From the NCBI GenBank assembly GCA_017620615.1, contig JAGAUW010000002.1, positions 1 through 64,000 on the forward strand: a DNA stretch of 64,000 nt, in the 5' to 3' direction. Made by a program: the position numbers and the translations under genes. The notes under the pieces are model-generated. The model ran no database searches, had not been told where the DNA came from, and worked only from the letters and a program-made list of their open reading frames with translations. The stretch comes from Clostridia bacterium. Its GTDB lineage: Bacteria; Bacillota; Clostridia; Monoglobales; Monoglobaceae. The number at the start of each line of letters is the position of its first letter. Position 1 is the first letter of the stretch. Shown here in pieces: positions 8,173 to 15,678 of this stretch.

Positions 8173-8234
8173 TTAAAAATTTATTAACAATATGAAAAAA
8201 ATTACCAAAAAATCAATGAATTTCGGCAAATCCC

Positions 8235-8263
8235 TTTACAAATGCGAAAATTTCTTGTAAAAT
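8235..8263 (+). promoter_or_regulatory. Sigma-A promoter of ileS
   Basis: TTTACA (8235-8240) and TAAAAT (8258-8263) are 17 bases apart; an overlapping TATAAT occurs at 8263-8268. The remaining leader is only about 50 nt, too short for the T-box leader that often controls ileS in Firmicutes. Confidence 0.65.
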
Positions 8264-8319
8264 ATAATGGTTAATGACTTGGTTTATTATTCATTTTATA
8301 TACTTAGGAGGCATTTATT

Positions 8320-11300
8320 ATGTACGACAAGGTGTCAACCGATTTATCCTTTGTGGACAGAGAGAAAGAAATTGTCAAGTTTTGGAAGGATAATGACATA
8401 TTCAAAAAAAGTATAAAGAACCGCGAAAGTGGCGAAATCTATACATTTTTTGATGGTCCCCCCACGGCGAACGGAAAGCCGCATATCGGTCACGTTCTTA
8501 CCCGTGTTATCAAGGACCTTATTCCCCGTTATCGCACAATGAAAGGCTTTAGCGTTCAGAGAAAAGCGGGCTGGGACACTCACGGTCTTCCTGTTGAACT
8601 TGAGGTTGAAAAACAGCTTGGCATTAGCGGAAAGCCACAGATTGAAAATTACGGAATTGAAGACTTTGTGAAAAAATGTAAGGACAGCGTTTTCACCTAC
8701 CAGAGCGAGTGGGAGGAAATGAGTGACCGTGTTGGCTTCTGGGCTGATATGGAAAATCCCTATGTTACCTATCATAACGACTACATCGAGTCTGTTTGGT
8801 GGGCACTCAAGACCATATGGGACAAAAAGCTCCTTTACAAGGGTCACAAGATTATGCCATATTGCCCCCGTTGTGGAACTTCCCTTTCAAGCCACGAGGT
8901 TGCTCAGGGATATAAAGACGTGAAGGAAGCATCTCTCATTGCAAAATTCATCGTAAAGGGCAAGACAAGCGAATATATACTGGCTTGGACCACAACACCC
9001 TGGACACTGCCCTCAAACGTGGCGCTTTGTGTTAATCCTCACGAAACTTATGTAAAGGTAAAGGTGGCAGAAGAAACCTTTATTCTGGCAGAAGCGCTTC
9101 TTGAAACAGTTATCAAGGACGAATATGAGGTAATCGAAAAGTACATTGGTACAGACCTCTGTGGTCTTGAATATGAGCCTCTTTATGACTTTGCAACACT
9201 CGACAAAAAAGGTCATTTCATCGTTGCTGACAACTATGTTACAATGAGCGATGGTACAGGTATCGTTCATATCGCACCCGCATTTGGTGAAGATGACTCA
9301 CGTGTGGGCAAAGAAAACGACCTGCCTTTTGTTAATCTTGTTAATCCTCAGGGTAACTTTGTGGACTCAGTTACACCCTGGAAAGGTATGTTCGTAAAAG
9401 ACGTTGACAAGCTTGTTATCCGTGACCTTAAGGAAAGAAATCAGCTCTTTGAAGTTATTAACTTTGAACACAGCTATCCGTTCTGCTGGAGATGTGACAC
9501 ACCGCTTCTTTATTACGCTTGTGACACATGGTTCATCAAGATGTCGGCTGTCCGCGACAGACTCCTTGCCAACAACGAAACAGTAAACTGGATGCCTGAC
9601 AACATCAAGCACGGCAGATTTGGGAACTTCCTCGAAAATGTAATCGACTGGGGTCTCTCACGTTCAAGATACTGGGGAACACCGCTTCCTATCTGGACCT
9701 GTGAATGCGGTCATCACGAATGCATTGGCTCAATCGCAGAGCTCAAAGAAAAAGGAATTGACGTGCCAGAAGATATCGAACTTCACAAGCCATATGTTGA
9801 CAACGTATTTTTAAAATGCGAAAAGTGTGGCGGACAGATGAAGAGAGTTTCAGACGTTATTGACTGCTGGTTTGACTCCGGCTCAATGCCCTTTGCACAA
9901 TGGCACTATCCTTTTGAAAACAAGGAAATGTTTGACAATAATTTCCCTGCTGACTTTATCAGTGAAGCTATAGACCAGACAAGAGGCTGGTTCTATACAC
10001 TTATTGCCATTTCAACACTGCTCTTTGACAAGTCACCATATAAGAATGTTATCGTGCTTGGTCACGTTCAGGACAGAGATGGACGCAAGATGTCAAAGCA
10101 TATAGGCAATGTTGTAAACCCTTGGGATGTCCTCAATAAGCAGGGCTCAGATGCGGTAAGATGGTATTTCTATTCAAACAGTGCTCCGTGGCTTCCCAAC
10201 CGTTTCCATGACGAAGCCGTTTCAGAATCACAGAGAAAGTTCCTCGGCACTCTTTGGAACACCTATGCTTTCTACGTTCTTTATGCAGACATTGACAAGT
10301 TCAATCCAACAGAGCACACGCTTGATGCATCAAAGCTTACACTTCTTGACAAGTGGATTCTTTCAAAGCTCAACTTTGTAATTAGAACTGTTGACGAATA
10401 TCTCGAAAATTATAAGATTACCGAGGCTACACGTGTTATTCAGGAATTCACCGACGAGCTTTCAAACTGGTATGTAAGACGCTCAAGAGAAAGATTCTGG
10501 GCAAGCGAGCTTACTGATGATAAGATTTCTGCATATATGACACTTTATACAGTTCTTACTGAATTTTCAAAGGTTTGTGCACCATTCATCCCGTTTATGA
10601 CAGAAATGATTTATCAGAACCTTGTTCTCAACGTGGATAAAACTGCACCTGAAAGTGTTCACCTTTGTGATTTCCCGAAAGCAAATGCTGAATTTGACTT
10701 TGCGGACATCGAGGCTGAGATGGATGCAGTAAGAAAAATTGTTATCCTTGGTCGTGCTTGCCGAAACGCAGCAAACATCAAGAACAGACAGCCTATCGCA
10801 AAAATCTTTGTTCAGACAAATGAGAAGATAAACGAGGTTTATAAGAATATCGTTCTTGACGAACTCAACGTAAAAGAACTTGAAATTACAGCTGATGCAA
10901 GTGCATTCATTTCGTACAACTTCAAGCCACAGCTCAAGACAATGGGACCAAAGTACGGCAAAATTGTAAGAGCAATCTTTGAAGAAGTTAACAAAATGAA
11001 TGGCGCCGAGGTTATGGCAACTCTCAACAATGGCGAGATGGTAAAACTCACTGTTGAGGGCACAGCTGTTGAATTTGGCATTGATGACGTTTTGGTTGAA
11101 ACACTTCAAAAAGACGGCTTTGTATCAGACAGCGATGCAAGTTACACGGTTGTTCTTGATACAAACCTCACTGACGAGCTCATTGAAGAGGGCTTTGTAA
11201 GAGAAATCTTAAGCAAAATCCAGACAATGAGAAAAGACAGCGGATTTGAAGTTCAGGACAACATTCGCGTGACATATTGCGGAAGTGAAAAGATTGATGC

Positions 11301-11430
11301 AATTATCACTGCAAACAAAGCAGAAATTTCTGCTCAGTCACTTGCTGTTTCGATTGAAAATGCTGAAAATGACGGTAAAGAATGGAACATCAACGGCGAA
11401 AAGGTAAAGATTGCAATAGAAAAAGCATAA
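8320..11430 (+). CDS. ileS: Isoleucyl-tRNA synthetase
   Basis: 1036 residues, the length of the long (type 2, eukaryote-like) IleRS, which is the class often insensitive to mupirocin. HIGH is at residues 55-58. The second class-I signature is KMSKH at 590-594, with histidine in place of the usual serine. The editing domain (TTPWTLPSN region), the WFDSGSMPFAQ stretch and DQTRGWFYTL are all in place, followed by the anticodon-binding domain. The enzyme charges tRNA-Ile. It is transcribed alone from its own promoter and ends in the 58 bases shared with the accessory island. The start ATG follows AGGAGG. Confidence 0.97.
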   Translation: MYDKVSTDLSFVDREKEIVKFWKDNDIFKKSIKNRESGEIYTFFDGPPTANGKPHIGHVLTRVIKDLIPRYRTMKGFSVQRKAGWDTHGLPVELEVEKQLGISGKPQIENYGIEDFVKKCKDSVFTYQSEWEEMSDRVGFWADMENPYVTYHNDYIESVWWALKTIWDKKLLYKGHKIMPYCPRCGTSLSSHEVAQGYKDVKEASLIAKFIVKGKTSEYILAWTTTPWTLPSNVALCVNPHETYVKVKVAEETFILAEALLETVIKDEYEVIEKYIGTDLCGLEYEPLYDFATLDKKGHFIVADNYVTMSDGTGIVHIAPAFGEDDSRVGKENDLPFVNLVNPQGNFVDSVTPWKGMFVKDVDKLVIRDLKERNQLFEVINFEHSYPFCWRCDTPLLYYACDTWFIKMSAVRDRLLANNETVNWMPDNIKHGRFGNFLENVIDWGLSRSRYWGTPLPIWTCECGHHECIGSIAELKEKGIDVPEDIELHKPYVDNVFLKCEKCGGQMKRVSDVIDCWFDSGSMPFAQWHYPFENKEMFDNNFPADFISEAIDQTRGWFYTLIAISTLLFDKSPYKNVIVLGHVQDRDGRKMSKHIGNVVNPWDVLNKQGSDAVRWYFYSNSAPWLPNRFHDEAVSESQRKFLGTLWNTYAFYVLYADIDKFNPTEHTLDASKLTLLDKWILSKLNFVIRTVDEYLENYKITEATRVIQEFTDELSNWYVRRSRERFWASELTDDKISAYMTLYTVLTEFSKVCAPFIPFMTEMIYQNLVLNVDKTAPESVHLCDFPKANAEFDFADIEAEMDAVRKIVILGRACRNAANIKNRQPIAKIFVQTNEKINEVYKNIVLDELNVKELEITADASAFISYNFKPQLKTMGPKYGKIVRAIFEEVNKMNGAEVMATLNNGEMVKLTVEGTAVEFGIDDVLVETLQKDGFVSDSDASYTVVLDTNLTDELIEEGFVREILSKIQTMRKDSGFEVQDNIRVTYCGSEKIDAIITANKAEISAQSLAVSIENAENDGKEWNINGEKVKIAIEKA

Positions 11431-11457
11431 AAGCAATTAACGAAAAAAGAAACGACC

Positions 11458-12012
11458 TCATATGGGGTGTACTCTAAAGGAAAGTAAAAAGGCTCTCGCA
11501 AAATTGCGAGGGCCTTTAATCTTTATAAAACAATCTTTTTGCCATCTTATAACATTTGTATCTATATATTCCCATATTTTTTGATAATCTTTTTGACCTC
11601 TGATTATGTGGTCATTGCAAGATGATTGCCATATATTTTCGCCATATTCTCTATTGCAATATCTTTTTAATAACGATATAAATTTTGAGGTTTCATTATT
11701 GTAGGGTGCGGCGGTTTCCGACGCACCGTTTTTGTAATCTGTTATGCTGAGGATTAAATGAAAATGATTTGGCATAATTACATATTTATCTATATTTATG
11801 TGGGAATATTTTTCATTCATCAACCTAATATGTCTATCAAGAATTATTCCATATTCAGATAATATCATTTGCGGTGCGTCAAAATTGCCGCACCCTACGA
11901 TTTCACCTAATAACTTTTTTCTATCTTTCACGCATACCGTGAGAAAATATATTCCCGGTGTTGAATAATCATATCCTTTTAATCTTGTTGGTTTTCGTTT
12001 TGGTAATTCCAT
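11458..12012 (-). CDS. REP-associated tyrosine transposase (RAYT, Y1 HUH family)
   Basis: 184 residues. The HUH motif is HFH at 83-85 (in VIMPNHFHLIL). The likely nucleophile is Y149 in KIWEYI, the position corresponding to the catalytic tyrosine of E. coli TnpA-REP. IWQSSCNDHIIR is the usual preceding block. All catalytic residues are present, so it may be active. RAYTs cut single-stranded REP hairpins carrying a GTAG head. Two such hairpins lie inside this gene, in frame (11701 and 11871). The C-terminus is odd: the last ~20 codons run through an intrinsic terminator stem (11488-11517) before reaching a stop. It follows an XRE gene by 10 bases, so the two are probably one operon. Confidence 0.85.
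   Translation of the reverse strand: MELPKRKPTRLKGYDYSTPGIYFLTVCVKDRKKLLGEIVGCGNFDAPQMILSEYGIILDRHIRLMNEKYSHINIDKYVIMPNHFHLILSITDYKNGASETAAPYNNETSKFISLLKRYCNREYGENIWQSSCNDHIIRGQKDYQKIWEYIDTNVIRWQKDCFIKIKGPRNFARAFLLSFRVHPI
11488..11517. terminator. Bidirectional terminator-like hairpin between ileS and the RAYT gene
   Basis: A 13-bp stem (AAAGGC, a T-G wobble, CTCGCA pairing with TGCGAG and GCCTTT) with a short loop. On the minus strand it is followed by TTTTTACTTT, a usable T-run; on the plus strand the T-run is weaker. It lies after ileS but still inside the RAYT reading frame. Confidence 0.7.
11701..11728 (+). repeat. REP-like hairpin A inside the RAYT gene
   Basis: It begins with GTAG, then GGTGCG pairs with CGCACC, with a G/A mismatch, an inner CGG/CCG pair and a TTT loop. 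A GTAG head at the foot of a hairpin is the known recognition form for RAYT transposases. In the opposite strand it encodes residues around 96-103 of the transposase (GASETAAP). Confidence 0.75.
11871..11898 (-). repeat. REP-like hairpin B inside the RAYT gene, inverted relative to A
   Basis: Read on the minus strand it starts GTAG (11898-11895). GGTGCG then pairs with CGCACC, with the same G/A mismatch as copy A and an inner CAA/TTG pair. It encodes about VGCGNFDAP of the transposase. Copies A and B face outward, about 140 bases apart, as in paired REP (REPIN/BIME-like) units. Confidence 0.7.
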
Positions 12013-12022
12013 ATCTTTTTCC

Positions 12023-12265
12023 TTATTTTATTTCTTGTTCAAGGTTTTCAAATTCCTCCGTATTGAAAAATTCCGTTAGAGTTGTTCCTAAACCATCGCA
12101 TAGCATTTTTAAAGTAACAATTCCGGGATTTTGACTTTTTCCGTACAAAATATTTTTAATAGTTGATGGAGCAACACCGGACTCAGTTGCTAATTTATTG
12201 ATTGTAATTCCTTTTTCTTCGCATAAATATAAAATTCTGTTTTTTACTGTTGTATAAGTATCCAT
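12023..12265 (-). CDS. XRE-family (Cro/C1-type) transcriptional regulator
   Basis: 80 residues, nearly all one helix-turn-helix domain: RILYLCEEKGITINKLATESGVAPSTIKNILYG carries the two DNA-binding helices, followed by the usual TLKMLCDGLGTTLTEFF. There is no sensor or oligomerisation domain beyond a short acidic tail. It lies 10 bases upstream of the RAYT gene and divergent from a secreted protein. Four TAGNCTA boxes lie between the divergent starts. It most likely represses one or both transcripts through those boxes; this is inference from position. Confidence 0.9.
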   Translation of the reverse strand: MDTYTTVKNRILYLCEEKGITINKLATESGVAPSTIKNILYGKSQNPGIVTLKMLCDGLGTTLTEFFNTEEFENLEQEIK

Positions 12266-12280
12266 TTTCCTACCTCATAT

Positions 12281-12294
12281 AATTTACGTAAATT
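12281..12294. promoter_or_regulatory. 14-bp perfect palindrome ahead of the XRE gene
   Basis: AATTTACGTAAATT is a perfect palindrome placed between the XRE start codon and the first TAGNCTA box. Together with those boxes it makes this intergenic region unusually rich in dyad symmetry. It could be a second operator. Confidence 0.4.
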
Positions 12295-12296
12295 TA

Positions 12297-12357
12297 TAGA
12301 CTAATTATAGTCTACAAGTATTGACAAAGTAGGCTATATATGATACTATATAGGCTA
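12297..12357. promoter_or_regulatory. Four phased TAGNCTA boxes, likely XRE operator
   Basis: The heptamer TAGNCTA, itself a dyad, occurs at 12297 (N=A), 12308 (N=T), 12330 (N=G) and 12351 (N=G). The spacings are 11, 22 and 21 bases, close to whole helical turns, so all four face one side of the DNA. Boxes 1 and 2 overlap a minus-strand TATAAT (12309-12304) in front of the XRE gene. Box 3 lies within the spacer of the plus-strand promoter and box 4 just after its -10. Confidence 0.65.
12321..12349 (+). promoter_or_regulatory. Sigma-A promoter of the secreted stalk/NPCBM protein
   Basis: TTGACA (12321-12326) and TACTAT (12344-12349) are 17 bases apart. The spacer contains one TAGNCTA box and another follows the -10, so a bound repressor would block polymerase. 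A CCTTT/AAAGG mini-hairpin follows in the leader at 12365-12377. Confidence 0.8.
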
Positions 12358-12397
12358 TAGAAAGCCTTTGCGAAAGGTGATTAGGAGGTAAAACAAA

Positions 12398-13111
12398 ATG
12401 AAGAAAAGATTACAAGGACTAATTGCAGGTGTGCTGATTGGTGCAATGCTGACAAGTGGAGTGGTATTTGCCGAAAGCGGACCAGAAATAATTGGGGCAC
12501 TATATAATGATATTAAAATTTATGTTGACGGTGAAAAAATTGAACCAAAAGATGCAACAGGCAAAACGGTGGAACCTTTTATTTACAACGGAACCACATA
12601 TCTCCCTGTTAGAGCAATAGGTGAAGCAATAGAAAAGGATGTAAACTGGGATGGTTCAAGTCATAGCGTGTACATAGGTAAAATGCCTGGAAAAGAAACA
12701 TATCTTACTGATATATGCCCAGCATATGAGTTCGATGAATGGAGATATGAAGAGTGTACATCAAATAACGGAAAAAACTTTTCTATGGCAGGAGAGTTAT
12801 ACACTAGAGGTTTTACTGTTACGCCATATAATTGCGAGTCGGTTATATCTTTGTATAATCTTAATGGCCAATACAATACTTTATCCTTTACGGCAGGACA
12901 TGTTGATGGTACAGCTAATCAAAATTTAGAATTAAGAATATATGCAGATAATGAATTAATAAAAATTATAAAACTAAAGCATAATCAAATGCCCAGCACT
13001 TATAATGTTAATTTAAGTGGTGCTCTTCAGTTAAAAATCGAGGCAGTAAATCCTGAAGGTGATACTTGGGCACAAGCCACATACGGAATAGCTAACGCAA
13101 TCATTGAATAA
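12398..13111 (+). CDS. Secreted protein: copper-amine-oxidase-like stalk domain plus NPCBM-like domain
   Basis: 237 residues. A clear signal peptide (about 1-25, ending VVFA) means export. Residues ~35-90 resemble the copper amine oxidase N-terminal (stalk) domain common in Clostridial surface proteins, with IKIYVDGEKI, then YNGTTYLPVRAIGEAI and VNWDG. That domain is not enzymatic by itself. The C-terminal half (YTRGFTVTPY, LSFTAGHVDG, LELRIYADNEL) resembles an NPCBM/NEW2 carbohydrate-binding-associated fold. No catalytic domain is present, so it is probably a wall or glycan-binding protein. It diverges from the XRE-RAYT operon and has AGGAGG before its ATG. Confidence 0.8.
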   Translation: MKKRLQGLIAGVLIGAMLTSGVVFAESGPEIIGALYNDIKIYVDGEKIEPKDATGKTVEPFIYNGTTYLPVRAIGEAIEKDVNWDGSSHSVYIGKMPGKETYLTDICPAYEFDEWRYEECTSNNGKNFSMAGELYTRGFTVTPYNCESVISLYNLNGQYNTLSFTAGHVDGTANQNLELRIYADNELIKIIKLKHNQMPSTYNVNLSGALQLKIEAVNPEGDTWAQATYGIANAIIE

Positions 13112-13216
13112 TACAAATGGGATAAATCTCATATAATTGTAAAATATGTCCGGTACTGTAACAAGTAGGGAAGATGTATGGCATCTTCCAAATATTTAGG
13201 ATAATCCTAAGACCTT

Positions 13217-13245
13217 TACGGTTCGTCGGAAACCGCCGAACCGTA
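13217..13245 (-). repeat. REP-like hairpin C, intergenic copy
   Basis: TACGGTTCG pairs with CGAACCGTA over 9 bp, with the same mismatch, inner CGG/CCG pair and three-base loop as REP copy A. Relative to copy A, one stem base pair has changed on both strands (G-C to T-A), so the pairing is kept. The head reads GTAC rather than GTAG on the minus strand. Confidence 0.65.
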
Positions 13246-13247
13246 CG

Positions 13248-13287
13248 ATAAAAGGGAGAAACGAATTCAATCGTTTCGCCCTTTTAT
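13248..13287 (+). terminator. Long intrinsic terminator-like hairpin
   Basis: ATAAAAGGG then GAAACGA pair with TCGTTTC then CCCTTTTAT, a 16-bp stem with a single mismatch and a six-base loop. ATATTTA follows. It abuts REP copy C and probably ends the secreted-protein transcript. Confidence 0.7.
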
Positions 13288-13394
13288 ATTTACTGTCCTT
13301 AAGAGCACACCGATTATTTGGGGGCGTTTTTATTTGTTAATTTGAATTTAGTGAAAATATACAAAAAAATAAAAAAATATTGTTTGGTTTTTGG

Positions 13395-13423
13395 TTGAAA
13401 AGTTTAATGAAATAAAGTATAAT
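13395..13423 (+). promoter_or_regulatory. Sigma-A promoter of the EF-G paralogue
   Basis: TTGAAA (13395-13400) and TATAAT (13418-13423) are 17 bases apart, about 55 bases upstream of the TTG start. Confidence 0.85.
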
Positions 13424-13477
13424 ATTTACCATAAAGAAGTACTTTGACAGTACATATCTACATTGGAGGGTTGAAAA

Positions 13478-15544
13478 TTGAAACTGTATGAAACATCAAA
13501 AATCAAAAACTTTTGTCTCTTAGGACACGGAAACTCGGGAAAGACATCACTGGCAGAGGCTATGCTGTATACGGCTGGCTCGGTTGAACGTATGGGAAGA
13601 ACCCAGGACGGCAACACAGTTATGGATTTTGACCCCGAGGAAATAAAACGCAAATTTTCGATTAGTGCTGCGGTTGCTACTTGTGACTGGAGCGGTACTA
13701 AATTTAATATTATAGACACCCCTGGATTTTTTGACTTTGTTGGTGAGGTTCAGCAGGGCATAAAAGTGGCTGATGCTGCGATAATTGTTCTCAGTGGTAA
13801 GTCGGGTCTTACTGTTGGTGCTGAAAAGGCTTGGAAATATGCAGACGATGCAGGTATTCCCAAGATGATATTCATCAACAAGGTTGATGATGAAAGAGTT
13901 AATTATTATGGGGTTCTTGACCAGCTTCGCGAAAAATACGGCAAAAAGATTGCTCCGCTTCAGGTTCCTATCCGTGAGGGCGAAAAAATTACAGGCTTTG
14001 TTAACGTTGTTGAGGGTGAGGCAAGAAAATTCGAGGGTGACAGAACTGTTACGGCTACAATTCCTGAGGGAATGGAGGCAGACATCGAGCCAATCCGTGA
14101 AATGATAAATGAAGCTGTTGCTGAAAGCTCTGAAGAGCTTATGGAAAGATATTTCGCAGGCGAAAGCTTTACTTTGGCTGAAACATACGAAGCGCTCAGA
14201 AGCGGCGTTGCAGCAGGCGACATTGTTCCTGTTCTTTGCGGAAGTGCATACAACAAGCTTGGTATTTCATCGCTTATGAATGCAATAAACGCATATTTCC
14301 CAGCCCCTGATTCATCCGATGAATTCTTTATTGCCAAAAAAGAAGACGGTAGTGACGCGCGCAGAAGAGTAGACGTAAATGACCCCCTTGCAGCGTTAGT
14401 GTTCAAAACCGTTGCTGACCCGTATGTTGGAAAGCTTTCATATTTCAAGGTTTATTCAGGTATTATGACTCCTGATACAACTGTTTACAATGCGACCTCC
14501 GGTCAAAGTGAGAGGATAGGCAAAATTTATGCAATGGTGGGCAAAAAGCAGGTTGAGGTTGAAAAGCTCAATGCAGGTGACATTGGTGCTGTTACAAAGC
14601 TTGCAAACACAAACACAGGTGACACTCTCTGCAGTATGACAGACCGCATTGTGATTGACGGAATAAGTTTCTCAAAGCCCAACACAACACTTGCTGTTGT
14701 TCCAAAGGCAAAGGGTGACGAAGAAAAGATAAGCCAAGGTCTTTCAAAACTTATGGATGAAGACAAGACCTTTGCTGTTGAAAACAACACAGAAACACGA
14801 CAGATGGTTATCAAAGGTATGGGTGAACAGCACATTGACATTCTGGTTAGCAAGCTGAAAAACAAATTTGGCGTTGACGTAAACCTTACAGAGCCTCGTG
14901 TTGCATATCGTGAAGCTATACGCAAGACTGTTAAGGTTGAAGGAAAACACAAGAAACAGTCAGGCGGTCACGGTCAGTATGGTCACGTTTGGATTGAATT
15001 TGCTCCCTACGATGATGGGCTTCTCTTTGAAGAAAAGGTATTCGGTGGTTCAGTACCAAAAAACTATTTCCCAGCGGTTGAAAAAGGTCTTCAGGAAAGT
15101 ATGAAGCAGGGTGTATTGGCAGGCTATCCAATGGTAGGCCTCAAGGCTACACTTATGGACGGTTCATACCATCCCGTTGATTCATCAGAAATGGCGTTCA
15201 AGACTGCTGCATCACTTGCATTCAAGGCGGGTATGGAACAGGCAAGTCCCGTTCTTCTTGAACCAATCGGTCACCTCAAGGTTTATGTCCCTGATACTTA
15301 CACTGGTGATATAATCGGTGACATAAACAAGCGTCGCGGACAGATGCTTGGTATGACACCTCAGGGTGATGGAATTACGCTTATCGAGGGTGAAATTCCT
15401 ATGGCAGAGATGCATACATACTCATCAGACCTTCGTTCGATGACTCAGGCAAAGGGAAATTATGAGTTTGAGTTTGAAAGATATCAGGACGCACCACAAA
15501 ATATCGTGGATAAAATAGTAGCAGAAGCAAAAGAAGATAAATAA
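13478..15544 (+). CDS. Elongation factor G paralogue (EF-G2-like)
   Basis: 688 residues with the five-domain EF-G layout: GTPase domain (P-loop GHGNSGKTS from residue 16, NKVD in place of NKMD), domain II, then domains III-V (GMGEQHIDILVSKL; SGGHGQYGHV; YTGDIIGDINKRRGQMLGM). The switch-II motif normally reads DTPGH, where the histidine positions the attacking water. Here D80 to D86 read DTPGFFD, with Phe84 in that place. GTP hydrolysis may therefore be slow or absent. The start is TTG at 13478, set by GGAGGG 7 bases upstream. It is monocistronic and not in an str operon, so it is probably not the main EF-G. It could act in ribosome rescue, recycling or stress translation. Confidence 0.88.
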   Translation: MKLYETSKIKNFCLLGHGNSGKTSLAEAMLYTAGSVERMGRTQDGNTVMDFDPEEIKRKFSISAAVATCDWSGTKFNIIDTPGFFDFVGEVQQGIKVADAAIIVLSGKSGLTVGAEKAWKYADDAGIPKMIFINKVDDERVNYYGVLDQLREKYGKKIAPLQVPIREGEKITGFVNVVEGEARKFEGDRTVTATIPEGMEADIEPIREMINEAVAESSEELMERYFAGESFTLAETYEALRSGVAAGDIVPVLCGSAYNKLGISSLMNAINAYFPAPDSSDEFFIAKKEDGSDARRRVDVNDPLAALVFKTVADPYVGKLSYFKVYSGIMTPDTTVYNATSGQSERIGKIYAMVGKKQVEVEKLNAGDIGAVTKLANTNTGDTLCSMTDRIVIDGISFSKPNTTLAVVPKAKGDEEKISQGLSKLMDEDKTFAVENNTETRQMVIKGMGEQHIDILVSKLKNKFGVDVNLTEPRVAYREAIRKTVKVEGKHKKQSGGHGQYGHVWIEFAPYDDGLLFEEKVFGGSVPKNYFPAVEKGLQESMKQGVLAGYPMVGLKATLMDGSYHPVDSSEMAFKTAASLAFKAGMEQASPVLLEPIGHLKVYVPDTYTGDIIGDINKRRGQMLGMTPQGDGITLIEGEIPMAEMHTYSSDLRSMTQAKGNYEFEFERYQDAPQNIVDKIVAEAKEDK

Positions 15545-15552
15545 GATTGCAA

Positions 15553-15593
15553 AAATCAAGCTCTGTTGCAGGATGTAATGGGGCTTGATTTAT
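15553..15593 (+). terminator. Terminator of the EF-G paralogue
   Basis: AAATCAAGC (15553-15561) pairs with GCTTGATTT (15583-15591) around a long loop, then TATTTG. The T-run is modest. Confidence 0.6.
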
Positions 15594-15606
15594 TTGTAAT
15601 TTTCTC

Positions 15607-15635
15607 TTGAAAAAGTTTAAAAAATATGCTATAAT
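15607..15635 (+). promoter_or_regulatory. Sigma-A promoter of the TAXI-TRAP operon
   Basis: TTGAAA (15607-15612) and TATAAT (15630-15635) are 17 bases apart, 43 bases upstream of the binding-protein start. Confidence 0.85.
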
Positions 15636-15678
15636 AAAAACTCATTTAATAATTTTACTCAAATAGGAGGAGTTAAAA

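Larger units (their letters stand above)
13112..13477. other. 366-bp gene-free stretch
   Basis: It contains a REP-like hairpin (13217-13245), a long terminator-like hairpin (13248-13287) and the promoter of the EF-G paralogue (13395-13423). I see no reading frame with a ribosome-binding site. The parts between, 13112-13216 and 13288-13394, show nothing I recognise. Confidence 0.6.

Noticed and set aside
8084-8200. CtsR or CIRCE heat-shock operator at clpE
   Set aside because: Neither the GGTCAAA direct repeat nor the CIRCE inverted repeat is present; only a 5-bp hairpin is seen.
8264-8319. T-box leader before ileS
   Set aside because: Only about 50 nt lie between the promoter and the start codon, and there is no terminator hairpin or T-box sequence.
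12297-12357. CRISPR-like or tandem repeat array
   Set aside because: The repeats are only 7 bp, individually palindromic and placed in a promoter, which fits an operator.
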